A stretch of DNA of 64,000 bases from Bacteroidales bacterium M8 (GCA_001689495.1 LUJS01000050.1:1-64000); one strand, 5' to 3'; counted from the first letter of the stretch, positions 26,039 to 36,391 are shown. Notes: generated from the letters alone by a model not told the origin. Numbers and translations are program-made.

Positions 26039-26341
26039 ATGCATTTGACACCAAAAGAGCAAGACAAGCTGACGCTTCTCACCCTCGGCATGATCGCCGA
26101 ACGCCGCCTCAACAAAGGATTGAAGCTCAATTATCCCGAATCGGTGGCATACATCACCTCGTGCGCGCTCGAGGGCGCACGCGAAGGCAAGACCGTAGAA
26201 GAAGTGATGCACGACGCCGCCAGCGTGCTGACCAAGGATCAGGTCATGGAGGGTGTCGCCGACATGATCACGCTGCTGCAGGTCGAGGCCGTCTTCACCG
26301 ACGGATCGCGCCTCGTCAGCATACACCATCCCATCAAATAG
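26039..26341 (+). CDS. ureA: Urease subunit gamma
   Basis: A 100-residue subunit matching the whole length of Ure[24 protein letters not shown] at the start, [13 protein letters not shown] near residue 30-42, and [30 protein letters not shown] at the end. With UreB and UreC it forms the (alpha-beta-gamma)n urease that hydrolyses urea to ammonia and carbamate. First gene of ureABC; 63 bp separate it from ureB. No consensus promoter was clear in the 96 bp upstream. Confidence 0.98.
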   Translation: MHLTPKEQDKLTLLTLGMIAERRLNKGLKLNYPESVAYITSCALEGAREGKTVEEVMHDAASVLTKDQVMEGVADMITLLQVEAVFTDGSRLVSIHHPIK

Positions 26342-26404
26342 GGCTCCGTCTGTCCCCTAAGATACACACAAACAGCTAACAACTCTACAAAAAAACTGTC
26401 AGAC

Positions 26405-26959
26405 ATGGCTACAAACACAACACCACAGGGTGCCGATACGTCCAAGGACACATATACCACTCTGCAGGGAACATTTCAGGGCAAACCCCAGATAGCTTAT
26501 CCGAATACTCCGGGCTTCACCCCGGCACAGCCCGTGCCGGTGGGCGGCGTGATTCTGGCCGAAGGCGACATCGAATATAACGTAGGCCGCAAGGTCACGA
26601 GCCTCAAGGTGCGCAACACCGGCGACCGCCCCATTCAGGTGGGCTCGCATTTCCACTTCTTCGAGGTCAACAGATTCCTCGAGTTCGACCGCAAGGCCGC
26701 GTTCGGCTGCCACCTCAACATCCCCGCCACCACGGCCATACGCTTCGAGCCGGGCGAGGAGAAGGAGGTCGAGGTAGTGCCCTTCGCAGGCAAGCAGCGC
26801 ATCATCGGCTTCAACGATCTCGTAGACGGCTTTGCCGGTCTCGAAGACACACCCACATACTATCCGCGAGAGACCCGCGCGTTCAGGCGCATGGAGGAGA
26901 ACGGATTCAAGAACGTGTCTCAGGACGAGGCCGACGCCGAATTCACCTCCAAATCCTAA
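26405..26959 (+). CDS. ureB: Urease subunit beta
   Basis: A 184-residue subunit, longer than the usual 100-120. The typical UreB core starts near residue 45 ([53 protein letters not shown]) and includes FHFFEVN. The N-terminal 40 residues, rich in Thr and Gln, and a C-terminal extension of about 30 residues are extra; the start is supported by a purine-rich leader and no closer ATG. Sits between ureA and ureC, 30 bp before ureC. Confidence 0.96.
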   Translation: MATNTTPQGADTSKDTYTTLQGTFQGKPQIAYPNTPGFTPAQPVPVGGVILAEGDIEYNVGRKVTSLKVRNTGDRPIQVGSHFHFFEVNRFLEFDRKAAFGCHLNIPATTAIRFEPGEEKEVEVVPFAGKQRIIGFNDLVDGFAGLEDTPTYYPRETRAFRRMEENGFKNVSQDEADAEFTSKS

Positions 26960-26989
26960 CTTCATCCTCTCACAAAACAACATCCCATC

Positions 26990-28708
26990 ATGGCTACAAT
27001 ATCAAGACAGGAATACAACAATCTGTTCGGCCCGACCAAGGGTGACAAGATCCGTCTGGGCAACACAGACCTCTATGTCGAAATCGAGAAGGATCTCCGC
27101 GTATATGGCGACGAAGTGGTATACGGAGGCGGCAAGACCATTCGCGACGGCATGGGCACAGCCAACACCATCACCTCTGACGCCGGGTCGTTGGATCTGG
27201 TCATCACCAACGTCACCATCCTCGACCCCATTCTGGGCGTCATCAAGGCCGACGTGGGCGTCAAGGACGGCAAGATAGCCGGCATCGGCAAGGCAGGCAA
27301 CCCCAACACCATGGAGGGCGTGACGCCAAGTCTGTGCACCGGCCCGTCGACAGACGCCATCTCGGGCGAGCACCTGATACTGACCGCGGCCGGCATCGAC
27401 GGCCACGTCCACTTCATCGCCCCGCAGCAGGCATACGACTGCCTCAGCAACGGCATCACCACCCTGATCGGCGGCGGCATCGGCCCGACCGACGGCACCA
27501 ACGGCACCACCATCACCTCGGGACGCTGGAACATCGCCAAGATGCTCGAGGCATCCGAGGGTCTGCCCATCAACATCGGTTTTCTGGCCAAGGGCAACTC
27601 GTCGGTGGCCGAGACCCTCGACGAGCAGATCGTGGCCGGCGCCTGCGGATACAAGATACACGAGGACTGGGGCTCGACACCCGCGGCCATCCGCGCCTGC
27701 ATGACGTCGGCAGACAAGTTTGACGTACAGGTGGCCATCCACTCGGATACCCTCAACGAGGGCGGATATGTCGAGGACACCATCGCCGCCATCGACGGTC
27801 GCACCATCCACACATACCACACCGAGGGTGCCGGCGGCGGCCACGCTCCCGACCTCCTCAAGGTGGCCTCGATGGCCAACGTGCTTCCCTCGTCGACCAA
27901 CCCCACCCTGCCCTTCGGCATCAACTCGCAGGCCGAGCTGTTTGACATGATCATGGTGTGCCACAACCTCAACCCGCTCATCCCCTCGGACGTAGCGTTT
28001 GCCGAGAGCCGCGTGCGCCCCGAGACACAGGCCGCCGAGAACATATTCCACGATCTGGGCATCATCTCGATGGTGTCGTCAGACTCGCAGGCCATGGGCC
28101 GCGTGGGCGAATCGTTCATGCGTACGTTCCAGATGGCATCATACATGAAGCAGGTTCGCGGCAAACTGCCCGAGGACTCGGAGGGCAACGACAACTTCCG
28201 CGTGCTGCGCTATCTGGCACAGATCACCCTCAACCCCGCCATCACATACGGCATCTCCGACCTGCTCGGCTCGATTGCCGTCGGCAAGATGGCCGACCTC
28301 GTGCTCTGGGAGCCCGAGTTCTTCGGCACCAAGCCAAAGATGGTCATCAAGGGCGGCCTCATCAACTGGGCCAACATGGGCGACCCCAACGCATCGCTGC
28401 CCACGCCGCAGCCCAAGATCATGCGCCCGATGTATGGCGCGTTCGGCAAGGCAATGCCCCGCACATGCGCACGTTTCGTATCGCGCGCATCGCTCGACAA
28501 TGGTCTGGCCGCACGCATCGGCACCGAAAACATCTTCTATCCCGTACACGGCGTGCGCCAGCTGGCCAAATCTGACATGGTGCTCAACAGCGCGCTGCCC
28601 CACATCGAGGTCGACCCCGAGACATTCAATGTCTATGTCGACGGCGTGCTGGCCACCGTGCCCCCGGCCAAGGAGTTGCCGCTGGCCCAGCTCTACTGGT
28701 TCAGCTGA
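26990..28708 (+). CDS. ureC: Urease subunit alpha
   Basis: The 572-residue catalytic subunit. Nickel ligands and catalytic residues can be aligned by a constant offset from the Klebsiella enzyme: H139 and H141 (GHVHF), carbamylated K222 (YKIHEDWG), H251, H277, D365 (SSDSQAMG), the flap Cys324 and catalytic His325 in MVCHNLNP. The second His of the usual CHHLD is Asn here. Assembly needs the UreEFGD proteins, encoded in the opposite orientation from 39 to 42 kb. A terminator follows at 28741-28776. Confidence 0.98.
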   Translation: MATISRQEYNNLFGPTKGDKIRLGNTDLYVEIEKDLRVYGDEVVYGGGKTIRDGMGTANTITSDAGSLDLVITNVTILDPILGVIKADVGVKDGKIAGIGKAGNPNTMEGVTPSLCTGPSTDAISGEHLILTAAGIDGHVHFIAPQQAYDCLSNGITTLIGGGIGPTDGTNGTTITSGRWNIAKMLEASEGLPINIGFLAKGNSSVAETLDEQIVAGACGYKIHEDWGSTPAAIRACMTSADKFDVQVAIHSDTLNEGGYVEDTIAAIDGRTIHTYHTEGAGGGHAPDLLKVASMANVLPSSTNPTLPFGINSQAELFDMIMVCHNLNPLIPSDVAFAESRVRPETQAAENIFHDLGIISMVSSDSQAMGRVGESFMRTFQMASYMKQVRGKLPEDSEGNDNFRVLRYLAQITLNPAITYGISDLLGSIAVGKMADLVLWEPEFFGTKPKMVIKGGLINWANMGDPNASLPTPQPKIMRPMYGAFGKAMPRTCARFVSRASLDNGLAARIGTENIFYPVHGVRQLAKSDMVLNSALPHIEVDPETFNVYVDGVLATVPPAKELPLAQLYWFS

Positions 28709-28740
28709 TGCATTGACAGCCAATAGATAGACATAACATA

Positions 28741-28776
28741 GACCGCCCGGAGGACACCATATTCCTCCGGGCGGTC
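28741..28776. terminator. Terminator between ureC and the DUF6808-like gene
   Basis: GACCGCCCGGAGGA (28741-28754) pairs with TCCTCCGGGCGGTC (28763-28776), a perfect 14-bp stem with an 8-nt loop. GCTTTCG follows. It separates convergent genes. Confidence 0.75.
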
Positions 28777-28795
28777 GCTTTCGTGCGCGCCGGGG

Positions 28796-29230
28796 TCAGC
28801 GCAGCGGGATGACGTATGTCACGCCCACGGTCAGGGAGGGCGACACACCCTTGGGGGTAACGGCCACGCCGGCGGTGACCCCGAGCCCCCAGCGACTGAC
28901 CGGCCGACGGACGGTGCTGGTGACGGTGCGGACCTGAGGATAGAGAGTGAGCGAGTCGAGGCGCGGGTCGATGCCGCTGACAACGGCGCGAAAGGTCGTG
29001 TCCTCGTAGACGCGGGTCACGGCAGGCAGCACGACGGTATCGCGCACGGTGACGGTGCGCACCGAGGGTATCTCGACATACTCGGGCACCCTCACGACCA
29101 CGGTATCGCGGGTCACGACCGTATCGGTCACCACCACGACCCGCCCCGTCGCCACCGCACGCCCGTGCGTCACCCGCCCGGCCACAAACGCCCCGACACC
29201 AACCAAAAACAAAAGAAAAACCTTGCGCAT
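28796..29230 (-). CDS. DUF6808-like small membrane-anchored protein
   Basis: A 144-residue protein with an N-terminal hydrophobic helix (VFLLFLVGVGAFVAGRV), a threonine- and valine-rich middle (VVVVTDTVVTRDTVVVRVPE) and a C-terminal RWGLGVTAGVAVTPKGVSPSLTVGVTYVIPLR. This resembles proteins (DUF6808) often found near the lysis genes of Bacteroidales phages and in mobile elements, but the assignment is from memory and weak. It could be a phage relic. A -7-like TAACTTTG lies 18-25 nt upstream of the start on the minus strand (29248-29255). Confidence 0.5.
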   Translation of the reverse strand: MRKVFLLFLVGVGAFVAGRVTHGRAVATGRVVVVTDTVVTRDTVVVRVPEYVEIPSVRTVTVRDTVVLPAVTRVYEDTTFRAVVSGIDPRLDSLTLYPQVRTVTSTVRRPVSRWGLGVTAGVAVTPKGVSPSLTVGVTYVIPLR

Positions 29231-29303
29231 AAAACTGTTTTTATGCGCAAAGTTAATATCGTATAATAAAGAAAAAGCGCGTTAACGCCGATTGTCATTG
29301 CCT

Positions 29304-32291
29304 TTATTGCTCTGCAATTTCCCTGACAATCTGTAACATCTTCCTATTGTTGAGTTGAGTGCGAAAATGGACATTGTATCCCTGTGCCAACAGATTATTG
29401 AAGAATATCTTGGCACACTCTATCTTCACTTCCTCCACACCTCTCAACGTAGTTTTGTTCTCGACATCTTTAGTTTCCACTACGATATTGAGCTCATTCT
29501 CTCCATTGGTTTTCCTGACAACATACATGAAGTCTGGAGTATATGTACCTCCGGCAATCGTCGGAATAGCAATGCTGTTTCGTGGTATTTTGCCATAGAC
29601 CACAACTTCTGCTATTCCTGAAAGATCATTGTTGATGTCTGACTCTATATCTTCAAGTTCAAGAGGCGAATCATATGCTTTTGTATCATAAAGATATTTA
29701 TCAGCAGCATCTCCTTCTTTAATTTTAACTCCAATTCGCCCCTGTGCGATGTCTTCCCTGACACTGCCATCTGCATACGTAAGAGCTGTAGCACCCACTG
29801 AGCCTCCGGTCTTCTTGTATTTGAAACGACCTTGCAAGACTTTCATTTTCCAGTCAGCAAATGCAGAGATTATTAAACTTGCCGTCTGCTCATTGATATA
29901 TGATTCCTTAAGGCCGCCATGCGTTCCGGCATATCTGCAAACAGCATCGTGTATCTTTGCTATAGAGATATTGGTAAAGCCGGACACTCGTTTCAAAAAT
30001 TCGCCATATGGCAACGGTTGGGTAATGCTATACTGCACACCACTGCCCGACGACGAGGACATATGTTCGCCGTCACTGGCCACCACATCTCTCTGGCTTG
30101 ATATGATTCTTTCGGCAAATATATCGCCGGTGTTAAAAATCTCATCAAGGGCACTATCAAGCCTGTCGTTAAGATCAGCATCATACCATATCAAATATCG
30201 CTGATTCAGTTTCTCCCATAGATCTCTCAACTCTTCGAAACGAGCCTTTCTTATCTTTACAGGATGATTGGGTCTGGTGTTACGATCCCTTACCTTGCCA
30301 CTCTCAAGACCAGATTTGAATAACGGATACTTTTCAAAAAACTCAGCCTTATTCTCAGGAATGATATTGAAATTGCCGTCGATATATCTTTTTGTCAGCA
30401 ATTCGGCAAACAATAGCTCCGGGACCATGTCCATCTTTTGTGCTGCTTTCTGTATAATGGCAAAAGACAGTACAACCGCCTCCGGCACCTCGCTGTTGAT
30501 CTGATCGACAAGTTTCTGGGCAAAATCGGCTTCTGTAAAATCTACGATATAGTTAAGCGTGAATTCCTCGTTCGATATTCTGTTGCCACACTCGTCAACA
30601 GGCAGACGCAAACCTCGTCCTACTTCCTGTAACTTGGATATTTCACTACCACTTGAACGCAATTTTGCAATCGTGAATACATTGGGATTATCCCAACCTT
30701 CTTTCAGTGTCCATTTTGAGAAAAGAAACCTCCTGAGCATGGGATTCCCATCTTTATCGACAAAAGACAACAACTGCTTCTTGCCATTCAGAATATCATT
30801 TATCTCTTCTGCAATGCTCTCGTCAGACGAACCGTTATCCTGAGCAAAGTAGCCGGCATGACACGCCTTGATATTTCTCAAGCTCGCCTCAAGAAACTCG
30901 CGGTATTGACTTTCCTGTTCTGTCAATTTGCCGATGGTATCCTTGAGTTTCTCTTTCAGCAGCCGTTCAAAACTCTGTAATATGTATGGCGTTTTACCAT
31001 CCTCGTTATTTCTGTATGATGTTATGTCATCAATAAAAAACAAGGCGAGAGTTTTGATTTTGAATGTCCTGCCGGAGAAATTTTGCCGTTCAGTCTCAAA
31101 ATGCCTATCTAAAGCGAGTTTTATCATTTGTTCCTGATAGGAACTCATGAATACATCGACATCCATCTCCTCTCCTACAATCTTTGTCTGACCATTAGAG
31201 AGTGTAATAGCACGTTTGTCAATGGATTCAATTGCGAGACCTTCCAAAACTTCCGAAATACAAGACAACGGCTCTCCTACTCGAAGCAAAAAATTTTTTG
31301 TCTGAGCATCAGACCGCTTGTATTGTAGAGTCGCACTTTCATTCTTGATGACGGAGAGCAGCTTTATCTTTTCTTTCCTTTGCGATATGGGCTTCAAATG
31401 CTCTTTGGCTACACCTTTGATCAATCCCTGATTGAAAGACTGACAGGCATTCAGATCATACAGAAGATTCTGATAATCCTTAATTGTTTTCTTATTCTTG
31501 CCTTTCCCTATGGTGTTTTCAGGGAAAGTAGCACCAAAGCGGATTATGCATTGTGGAGCTATCTCCGACTGTATGATACCGAATGCTTTTTGATCTCGAG
31601 AAAATTTGTGTGGCTCGTCAATGATGACAAACGGACGTGTAGCCTTAAGGGCATTATAGGGGCGATAGAAACCCTCTACAACACTACCATAATCACTACG
31701 GCTGAGTATATAATTCTTCGCGTCCTTCAGTAGTTGCATATTCACCAAAAGGACGTAAATCTTTTTAGTATCCTGACAGGAACCCTTGACAAATTCACTC
31801 ACTGCCGTAGGAAAATACTGCCTTCCTTTCTTTTTCTTTTTGGGCGGCTCAAGAGTGAGAAGATCAATTTCGGCATCATAACCACAGACATCACGGAAAT
31901 GGCGTTTTACGTATTCGTCCTCCATGAACTGACGCGCTCCCGCCTTGATTGGCAATGTGGGGACAGCCACTATGAACTTATTGATGCCATAGCGTTTATG
32001 CAGCTCATACATCGTTTGGACATAGACATAGGTCTTACCTGTGCCTGTCTCCATCTTTATGTCAAGATTCAGACATGCAGGATCATGGGTATAACCGCCA
32101 TGCTCAGGTGGAATCTTGTTGTCAGACTGAACTCTACGGATATTATTTCCGACACCGTCTCTGAATATTGTTATTTCAGGGTTGGCATAGTATTGATCCG
32201 GCGACTTAATATAAGTATCCATAAACACTTCGGCAACCGCGTCAACAGCCTTTTGCTGATGCGGAAGGGAGGATTGTAGAATCAAATCCAT
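29304..32291 (-). CDS. Type III restriction enzyme, Res subunit
   Basis: A DEAD-box helicase-nuclease of about 995 residues that, with Mod, cuts unmethylated DNA at a distance after ATP-driven diffusion. Visible are Walker A METGTGKT (about 80-87), the DEPH box (VIIDEPHKF), the helicase motif VI-like QEVGRGLRLP near 580, and a C-terminal PD-(D/E)xK nuclease (YTPDFMYVVRK...VVETKD). The start is set at 32291, where ATG is 1 nt after the Mod stop, rather than at 32378, inside the Mod gene. AT-richer than the neighbours, so horizontally acquired. No frameshift was seen. Confidence 0.93.
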   Translation of the reverse strand: MDLILQSSLPHQQKAVDAVAEVFMDTYIKSPDQYYANPEITIFRDGVGNNIRRVQSDNKIPPEHGGYTHDPACLNLDIKMETGTGKTYVYVQTMYELHKRYGINKFIVAVPTLPIKAGARQFMEDEYVKRHFRDVCGYDAEIDLLTLEPPKKKKKGRQYFPTAVSEFVKGSCQDTKKIYVLLVNMQLLKDAKNYILSRSDYGSVVEGFYRPYNALKATRPFVIIDEPHKFSRDQKAFGIIQSEIAPQCIIRFGATFPENTIGKGKNKKTIKDYQNLLYDLNACQSFNQGLIKGVAKEHLKPISQRKEKIKLLSVIKNESATLQYKRSDAQTKNFLLRVGEPLSCISEVLEGLAIESIDKRAITLSNGQTKIVGEEMDVDVFMSSYQEQMIKLALDRHFETERQNFSGRTFKIKTLALFFIDDITSYRNNEDGKTPYILQSFERLLKEKLKDTIGKLTEQESQYREFLEASLRNIKACHAGYFAQDNGSSDESIAEEINDILNGKKQLLSFVDKDGNPMLRRFLFSKWTLKEGWDNPNVFTIAKLRSSGSEISKLQEVGRGLRLPVDECGNRISNEEFTLNYIVDFTEADFAQKLVDQINSEVPEAVVLSFAIIQKAAQKMDMVPELLFAELLTKRYIDGNFNIIPENKAEFFEKYPLFKSGLESGKVRDRNTRPNHPVKIRKARFEELRDLWEKLNQRYLIWYDADLNDRLDSALDEIFNTGDIFAERIISSQRDVVASDGEHMSSSSGSGVQYSITQPLPYGEFLKRVSGFTNISIAKIHDAVCRYAGTHGGLKESYINEQTASLIISAFADWKMKVLQGRFKYKKTGGSVGATALTYADGSVREDIAQGRIGVKIKEGDAADKYLYDTKAYDSPLELEDIESDINNDLSGIAEVVVYGKIPRNSIAIPTIAGGTYTPDFMYVVRKTNGENELNIVVETKDVENKTTLRGVEEVKIECAKIFFNNLLAQGYNVHFRTQLNNRKMLQIVREIAEQ

Positions 32292-32292
32292 A

Positions 32293-34215
32293 TCAATATC
32301 GTATTTCAAAATTGATACGAAGATTCTTCTCGCCGGCCTGAATAGTCTGAAGGCTATCCTTAAGGCTTTGAAGTTCACTCCATACGAACGAGTATCCGAA
32401 AATCACAACATTCTGTGGATTGAATGTAGCCTCGGTCTGATACTTGTCAACAAGCACGGATACTGCGCTATCCGGTAAATTCTGATTTATCAGATATAAG
32501 TGCTTGTCGATGTAATATGCCTCATACCCGTCAAGATTGAGAGTCTGACAATCGGAGGTCAGGCCATAGCCGTCCCTTTCAAGCCATGTTGTCAGTATGG
32601 TCGGAACACCGAACTCATCCATAAGGGTATTGTCACCGAATGCTGTGCTCTTATCAAAATTGATAATTCTTTCCAGTGCAATTCCCGATGGCTCTTTCAA
32701 CGTGAAATGACGGAATCCGAGATCAGCTTTTGTGTTTTGATATTTTTCCCTTATATCTTCTGCCGCCTTTTTAATCCGGTCAATACCAATCTCGTCTATA
32801 TATTTGTAACCAAGTGACTCAGCAGGGGATCCTTGCTTGACCGGTTCCTGCAATTGTACCAATATGAATCTCCTGTGATCCTCATCATCTGCATTCATTT
32901 CCATAACGGCATGAGCAGTCGTGGCAGAGCCAGAAAAGAAATCCAATACGATGCCATCCATTGCATTGCCCATCTTGATGATCCTTTTGATTAAATCCAA
33001 TGGTTTGGGATATTCAAACGGGGATATGCCTCCAAATAATTGCTTTAGTAAGGCTTTGCCTGTTTTATTGTTGACATTATCAATCCACGAGGAGAATAGC
33101 TTTGTCGAAGGACTATCATCTGTCGGCTCGTATATTTTCTCATATGCAACGTACTTACCGTCTTTTACAAGAATCTCAACAAGATCTTTTTCAAGAGCAT
33201 CCTTCATTGTGTCCTTACCCCAGCGCCAACGGCCTTCTTGTGTATCCGTAAGCATAGGCAGGATTGTTATGTTATCCGAATCGGATGGCGTTAGATGGCA
33301 TTGTTTGCCATCAAAAAATAATGGATAAAACATATTAGGGCGATCTGATCTTGTAGCTGAATCACCCCATTTGCGCAATAGCTGATGCTTGTAATTTCTG
33401 CCCTTATCATCTGTAAGCGGGTAGACTCCATCATCTTTCTCCTCCTCTCCTGCAATGAATTCCTTGCGGGAATAACAGAGAACATATTCATGAATTTTTG
33501 CAAAATGGCTACTGTCCTGTTTCCCTCCGGTTCCTTTTTTGCAGAATGAACAAATCAGATTTTCCTCTCCGAAAACATCATCGCAGAGAAGTTTGAGATT
33601 GCCTTGCTCATTATCGTCTATAGAGATGAAGATGACCCCGTCCTTGCTGAGTAAGTCACGAGCCAGCATCAGGCGTGGCAACATAAACATCAGCCATGCT
33701 GAATGGGATGCAGAACCTCGACGTGTCAAGTCGAGGATGCGCTGGGCCTTTTCAATCGAAATGCTGAGCTTGGACGACAGCTCCTCGGCAGTAAAATTGA
33801 AATTATCGTTATACACGAATCCATCTGACCCGGTATTGTAAGGAGGATCAATATAGATACACTTTATCCGGCCGGCATACGATTTCAACAAATGCTTTAA
33901 GGCATCCAGATTATCACCACTGATATAGATATTCTTGCTTTCCCTGTTCTCGGGCAATGAATTATGTGCATCGTCAGGCACTATCACGGTAGTAGTGTCA
34001 AGAGATGCCAACATTCGAGCATAGTTCTTGCCAAGGAAACGCAATTCGTATCCCTCGTCCGTTATTTCTAATTTGTCTTTAAGATATTCTTGAAATCTGA
34101 CAATATCGAAACTTCCATCTTCCTTGAAGCAAGCAGGAAAATGGTCTCTCAATATTTCAAGTTCGTTACTGCCGGGTACTACAGAATTATTTCTTTCCAG
34201 TATGTCTTTTATCAT
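32293..34215 (-). CDS. Type III modification methyltransferase, Mod subunit
   Basis: A 640-residue beta-class DNA adenine methyltransferase. The catalytic DPPYNTG lies at 123-129 and the SAM-binding FFSGSATTAHAVMEMNADDEDHRRFILVQLQEP near 410, the beta-type motif order, with the target-recognition region between them and more at the C-terminus. It shares the modification and restriction function with Res. The recognition site cannot be read from sequence. Stop and Res start are separated by 1 nt. No tetranucleotide or homopolymer repeat was seen that would make it phase-variable. Confidence 0.94.
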   Translation of the reverse strand: MIKDILERNNSVVPGSNELEILRDHFPACFKEDGSFDIVRFQEYLKDKLEITDEGYELRFLGKNYARMLASLDTTTVIVPDDAHNSLPENRESKNIYISGDNLDALKHLLKSYAGRIKCIYIDPPYNTGSDGFVYNDNFNFTAEELSSKLSISIEKAQRILDLTRRGSASHSAWLMFMLPRLMLARDLLSKDGVIFISIDDNEQGNLKLLCDDVFGEENLICSFCKKGTGGKQDSSHFAKIHEYVLCYSRKEFIAGEEEKDDGVYPLTDDKGRNYKHQLLRKWGDSATRSDRPNMFYPLFFDGKQCHLTPSDSDNITILPMLTDTQEGRWRWGKDTMKDALEKDLVEILVKDGKYVAYEKIYEPTDDSPSTKLFSSWIDNVNNKTGKALLKQLFGGISPFEYPKPLDLIKRIIKMGNAMDGIVLDFFSGSATTAHAVMEMNADDEDHRRFILVQLQEPVKQGSPAESLGYKYIDEIGIDRIKKAAEDIREKYQNTKADLGFRHFTLKEPSGIALERIINFDKSTAFGDNTLMDEFGVPTILTTWLERDGYGLTSDCQTLNLDGYEAYYIDKHLYLINQNLPDSAVSVLVDKYQTEATFNPQNVVIFGYSFVWSELQSLKDSLQTIQAGEKNLRINFEIRY

Positions 34216-34239
34216 CAGAACTTCATTTCAATGCATCTG

Positions 34240-34269
34240 CAAATATACGAAAAGTTCTTCATTTGACAA
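34240..34269 (-). promoter_or_regulatory. Promoter of the type III R-M operon
   Basis: TTG (complement of 34267-34269), a 19-nt spacer and TATATTTG (complement of 34240-34247) match the consensus, about 25 nt before the mod start. Confidence 0.55.
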
Positions 34270-34307
34270 TTGTAATTGTGGAATTCAGTTGACTCAGATG
34301 GTCATTC

Positions 34308-35684
34308 TCAGATTTCCTTGTCTGTCTTGGTGACGATGCGGCCCATGAGGGTGGTGACGAGGGCGCCGAGGACCATGACGGAGATGGAGACGATGAGGAC
34401 GAGGGTGGCGCCGCCCCATTTGAGGAGCATGGGGATGATGAAGGCTCCGATGACGGCGCCCGACTTGCCGATGCCGGCGGCGATGCCCGAGCCTGTTCCG
34501 CGGTCGTCGACGGGATAGGTCTGGCTGGGCAGGATGAAGGTGATGAGGTGAGGTCCGGCGTTGAGGAAGATCTCGAAGACGACGAATCCGGCTATGGCTA
34601 TCCATGCGGGCCAGCTGCCGAGATAGGCGGCCATGAGCACGCCGAGGCCGACGGCGCTCATCCAGAATCCGACGGTCTGCAGCCGCAGGTGGTTTACCCT
34701 GCGCAGCATCATCAGGCCTCCGGCAAATCCAACCATCATGACCAGACAGAGCACGAAGGTGAGGCCGACCGAGTGGGTGATGTGCTGGAGCCGGGTGGCG
34801 GTGGCAGGGAGCGAGTCGAGGTGGAAGCTCATGATGAGCACGGGCAGGAAGATGCCGATGCCGTAGACTCCGAGTCCCTCGCAGGCCCAAGGTACGCCGG
34901 TGAGGATGATCTTGGCGGTATTCTGCCGTATGAATTGCCACATGCTCTGTCGGGCGGGGGCGTGGACCACGGTCTTGGGCTCGGGGTCCATCACGGCGTC
35001 GGGGCCGAGCAGCCTGCGCACTGCGGCTTCGGCCTCGGCCTTGCGTCCGCGGCTCATGAGCCATTGCGGGCTCTGGGCGAATCCCAAGCGCAACAGCAGC
35101 ATCAGGGCGGCGATGGCGGTGATGATGAGGAAGAGGCTTGACCAGTCATCGGGGTTGCCCCTGTGCACGATGTCGAAGTAGCAGACGGCAGCGACAAACG
35201 CGCTGCCGGCCGAGGCGAGGGCCTTGGCCACGCCCACCATGTAGACGCGCCACCGGGTGGGCATGAGCTCGGATATGTAATCGGGGTCGAGGCTGTACTC
35301 GCCGCCAATGGCGAATCCCATCAGGAAGAGGCAGACCAGAATCACCGCGACGGTGTGGACAAAGGCGGCGACAAGCGAGGCCACGGCGATGATGAGGGGA
35401 CAGAGCCTGAAGAAGAGCAGGTAGCCGTAGCGGTCGCTGAGGCGGCCGAACACGACAGTGCCCAGCATGATGCCTATGAGCGAGATGCAGCCCATCAGGC
35501 CCTGCAGTCCGGCCAAGAGACCGGGATGCGTGGCGAGCTGCATCAGGGGTATGACGATGCCGACCAGTGTGGCGAGTCCCTGACCTATGAACTGGCCGAG
35601 CGAGGCTATGAGCACGATGCTTATCTGCCGTCTGCCCAGAGGCATGTCGGCCATGCTGACGGGTGTCTGTGATTCAGTCTTCAT
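34308..35684 (-). CDS. MFS transporter (sugar-porter-like), last gene of the nickel/urease operon
   Basis: A 458-residue 12-helix transporter with the DRYGYLL motif between helices 2 and 3 (GRLSDRYGY, residue about 79-87) and the middle cytoplasmic loop (QSPQWLMSRGRKAEAEAAVRRLLG) of the sugar-porter type. Its start overlaps the stop of the nickel-transport ATPase gene by 11 nt, so it is in the same operon. A transport partner of urease metabolism (for example ammonia, bicarbonate or another organic ion) is a guess. It ends about 90 bp after mod begins, on the same strand. Confidence 0.8.
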   Translation of the reverse strand: MKTESQTPVSMADMPLGRRQISIVLIASLGQFIGQGLATLVGIVIPLMQLATHPGLLAGLQGLMGCISLIGIMLGTVVFGRLSDRYGYLLFFRLCPLIIAVASLVAAFVHTVAVILVCLFLMGFAIGGEYSLDPDYISELMPTRWRVYMVGVAKALASAGSAFVAAVCYFDIVHRGNPDDWSSLFLIITAIAALMLLLRLGFAQSPQWLMSRGRKAEAEAAVRRLLGPDAVMDPEPKTVVHAPARQSMWQFIRQNTAKIILTGVPWACEGLGVYGIGIFLPVLIMSFHLDSLPATATRLQHITHSVGLTFVLCLVMMVGFAGGLMMLRRVNHLRLQTVGFWMSAVGLGVLMAAYLGSWPAWIAIAGFVVFEIFLNAGPHLITFILPSQTYPVDDRGTGSGIAAGIGKSGAVIGAFIIPMLLKWGGATLVLIVSISVMVLGALVTTLMGRIVTKTDKEI

Positions 35685-36387
35685 GATTCAAGCCGTTTAG
35701 ATCTGTTATTGTTGGATATGGCAGGGTGTCGACCGGGCCGTCGTATGTGATGCGGCCGCGGTGCATGACGATGGCGCGGGTGCACAGGCGCGCCACGAGC
35801 TCCATGTCGTGGCTGGACATGAGCATCGTGTGCGGCAGGCGGTCGACTATGCCTATGAACTGGGCGCGGGCGGCGAAGTCGAGACCCGACGTGGGCTCGT
35901 CGAACACCAGTATGCCGGGATTCATGGAGAGCACGGTGGCTATGGAGACCATGCGCTTCTGTCCGCCCGAGAGCTGGAACGGGGGCCGATGCCTCAGCTC
36001 GGTGCATCCGGTGCGGGCAAGGGCGCTGTCCACGCGACGGTCAACCTCGGCGGCGTCGAGCCCCATGTTGCGGGGACCGAAGGCCACATCGGCCTCGACC
36101 GTGGGCATGAACAACTGGTCGTCTGAGTTCTGGAACACCATCCCCACGGCCTTGCGGGCCTCGGCGGCGTTGCGTCTGTCGATGACGGTGCCGTTGACCT
36201 CGACGGTGCCCGAGGCGGGCATCAGCAGGGCGTTGGCGTGGAGCAGCAGGGTCGACTTGCCCGAGCCATTCAGCCCCACGAGGGCCACTTTCTCGCCCTG
36301 CCCTATCTCGAACGACACGTGCCTTAGCACCTCCTGTCCGCCGGGATAGGAGAAACACACGTCGTTGAAACGGAGGGCTACGGACAT
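35674..36387 (-). CDS. ECF-type metal ABC transporter ATPase (NikO/CbiO)
   Basis: A 237-residue ABC ATPase. Walker A GLNGSGKST lies at 38-46, the signature LSGGQKRM near 134 and Walker B with LVFDEPTSGLD near 158. It belongs to the energy-coupling-factor group that pumps nickel or cobalt. With the upstream NikQ-like and NikMN-like genes it would import Ni2+ for urease; the cluster context makes nickel more likely than cobalt. Confidence 0.93.
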   Translation of the reverse strand: MSVALRFNDVCFSYPGGQEVLRHVSFEIGQGEKVALVGLNGSGKSTLLLHANALLMPASGTVEVNGTVIDRRNAAEARKAVGMVFQNSDDQLFMPTVEADVAFGPRNMGLDAAEVDRRVDSALARTGCTELRHRPPFQLSGGQKRMVSIATVLSMNPGILVFDEPTSGLDFAARAQFIGIVDRLPHTMLMSSHDMELVARLCTRAIVMHRGRITYDGPVDTLPYPTITDLNGLNHED

Positions 36388-36391
36388 AGAC

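Noticed and set aside
28796..34215. Complete prophage
   Set aside because: Only one phage-like small gene and a restriction system were seen; no capsid, portal, integrase or att repeats.
32293..34215. Phase-variable tract in mod
   Set aside because: No tetranucleotide run or homopolymer longer than common background was seen in the gene.
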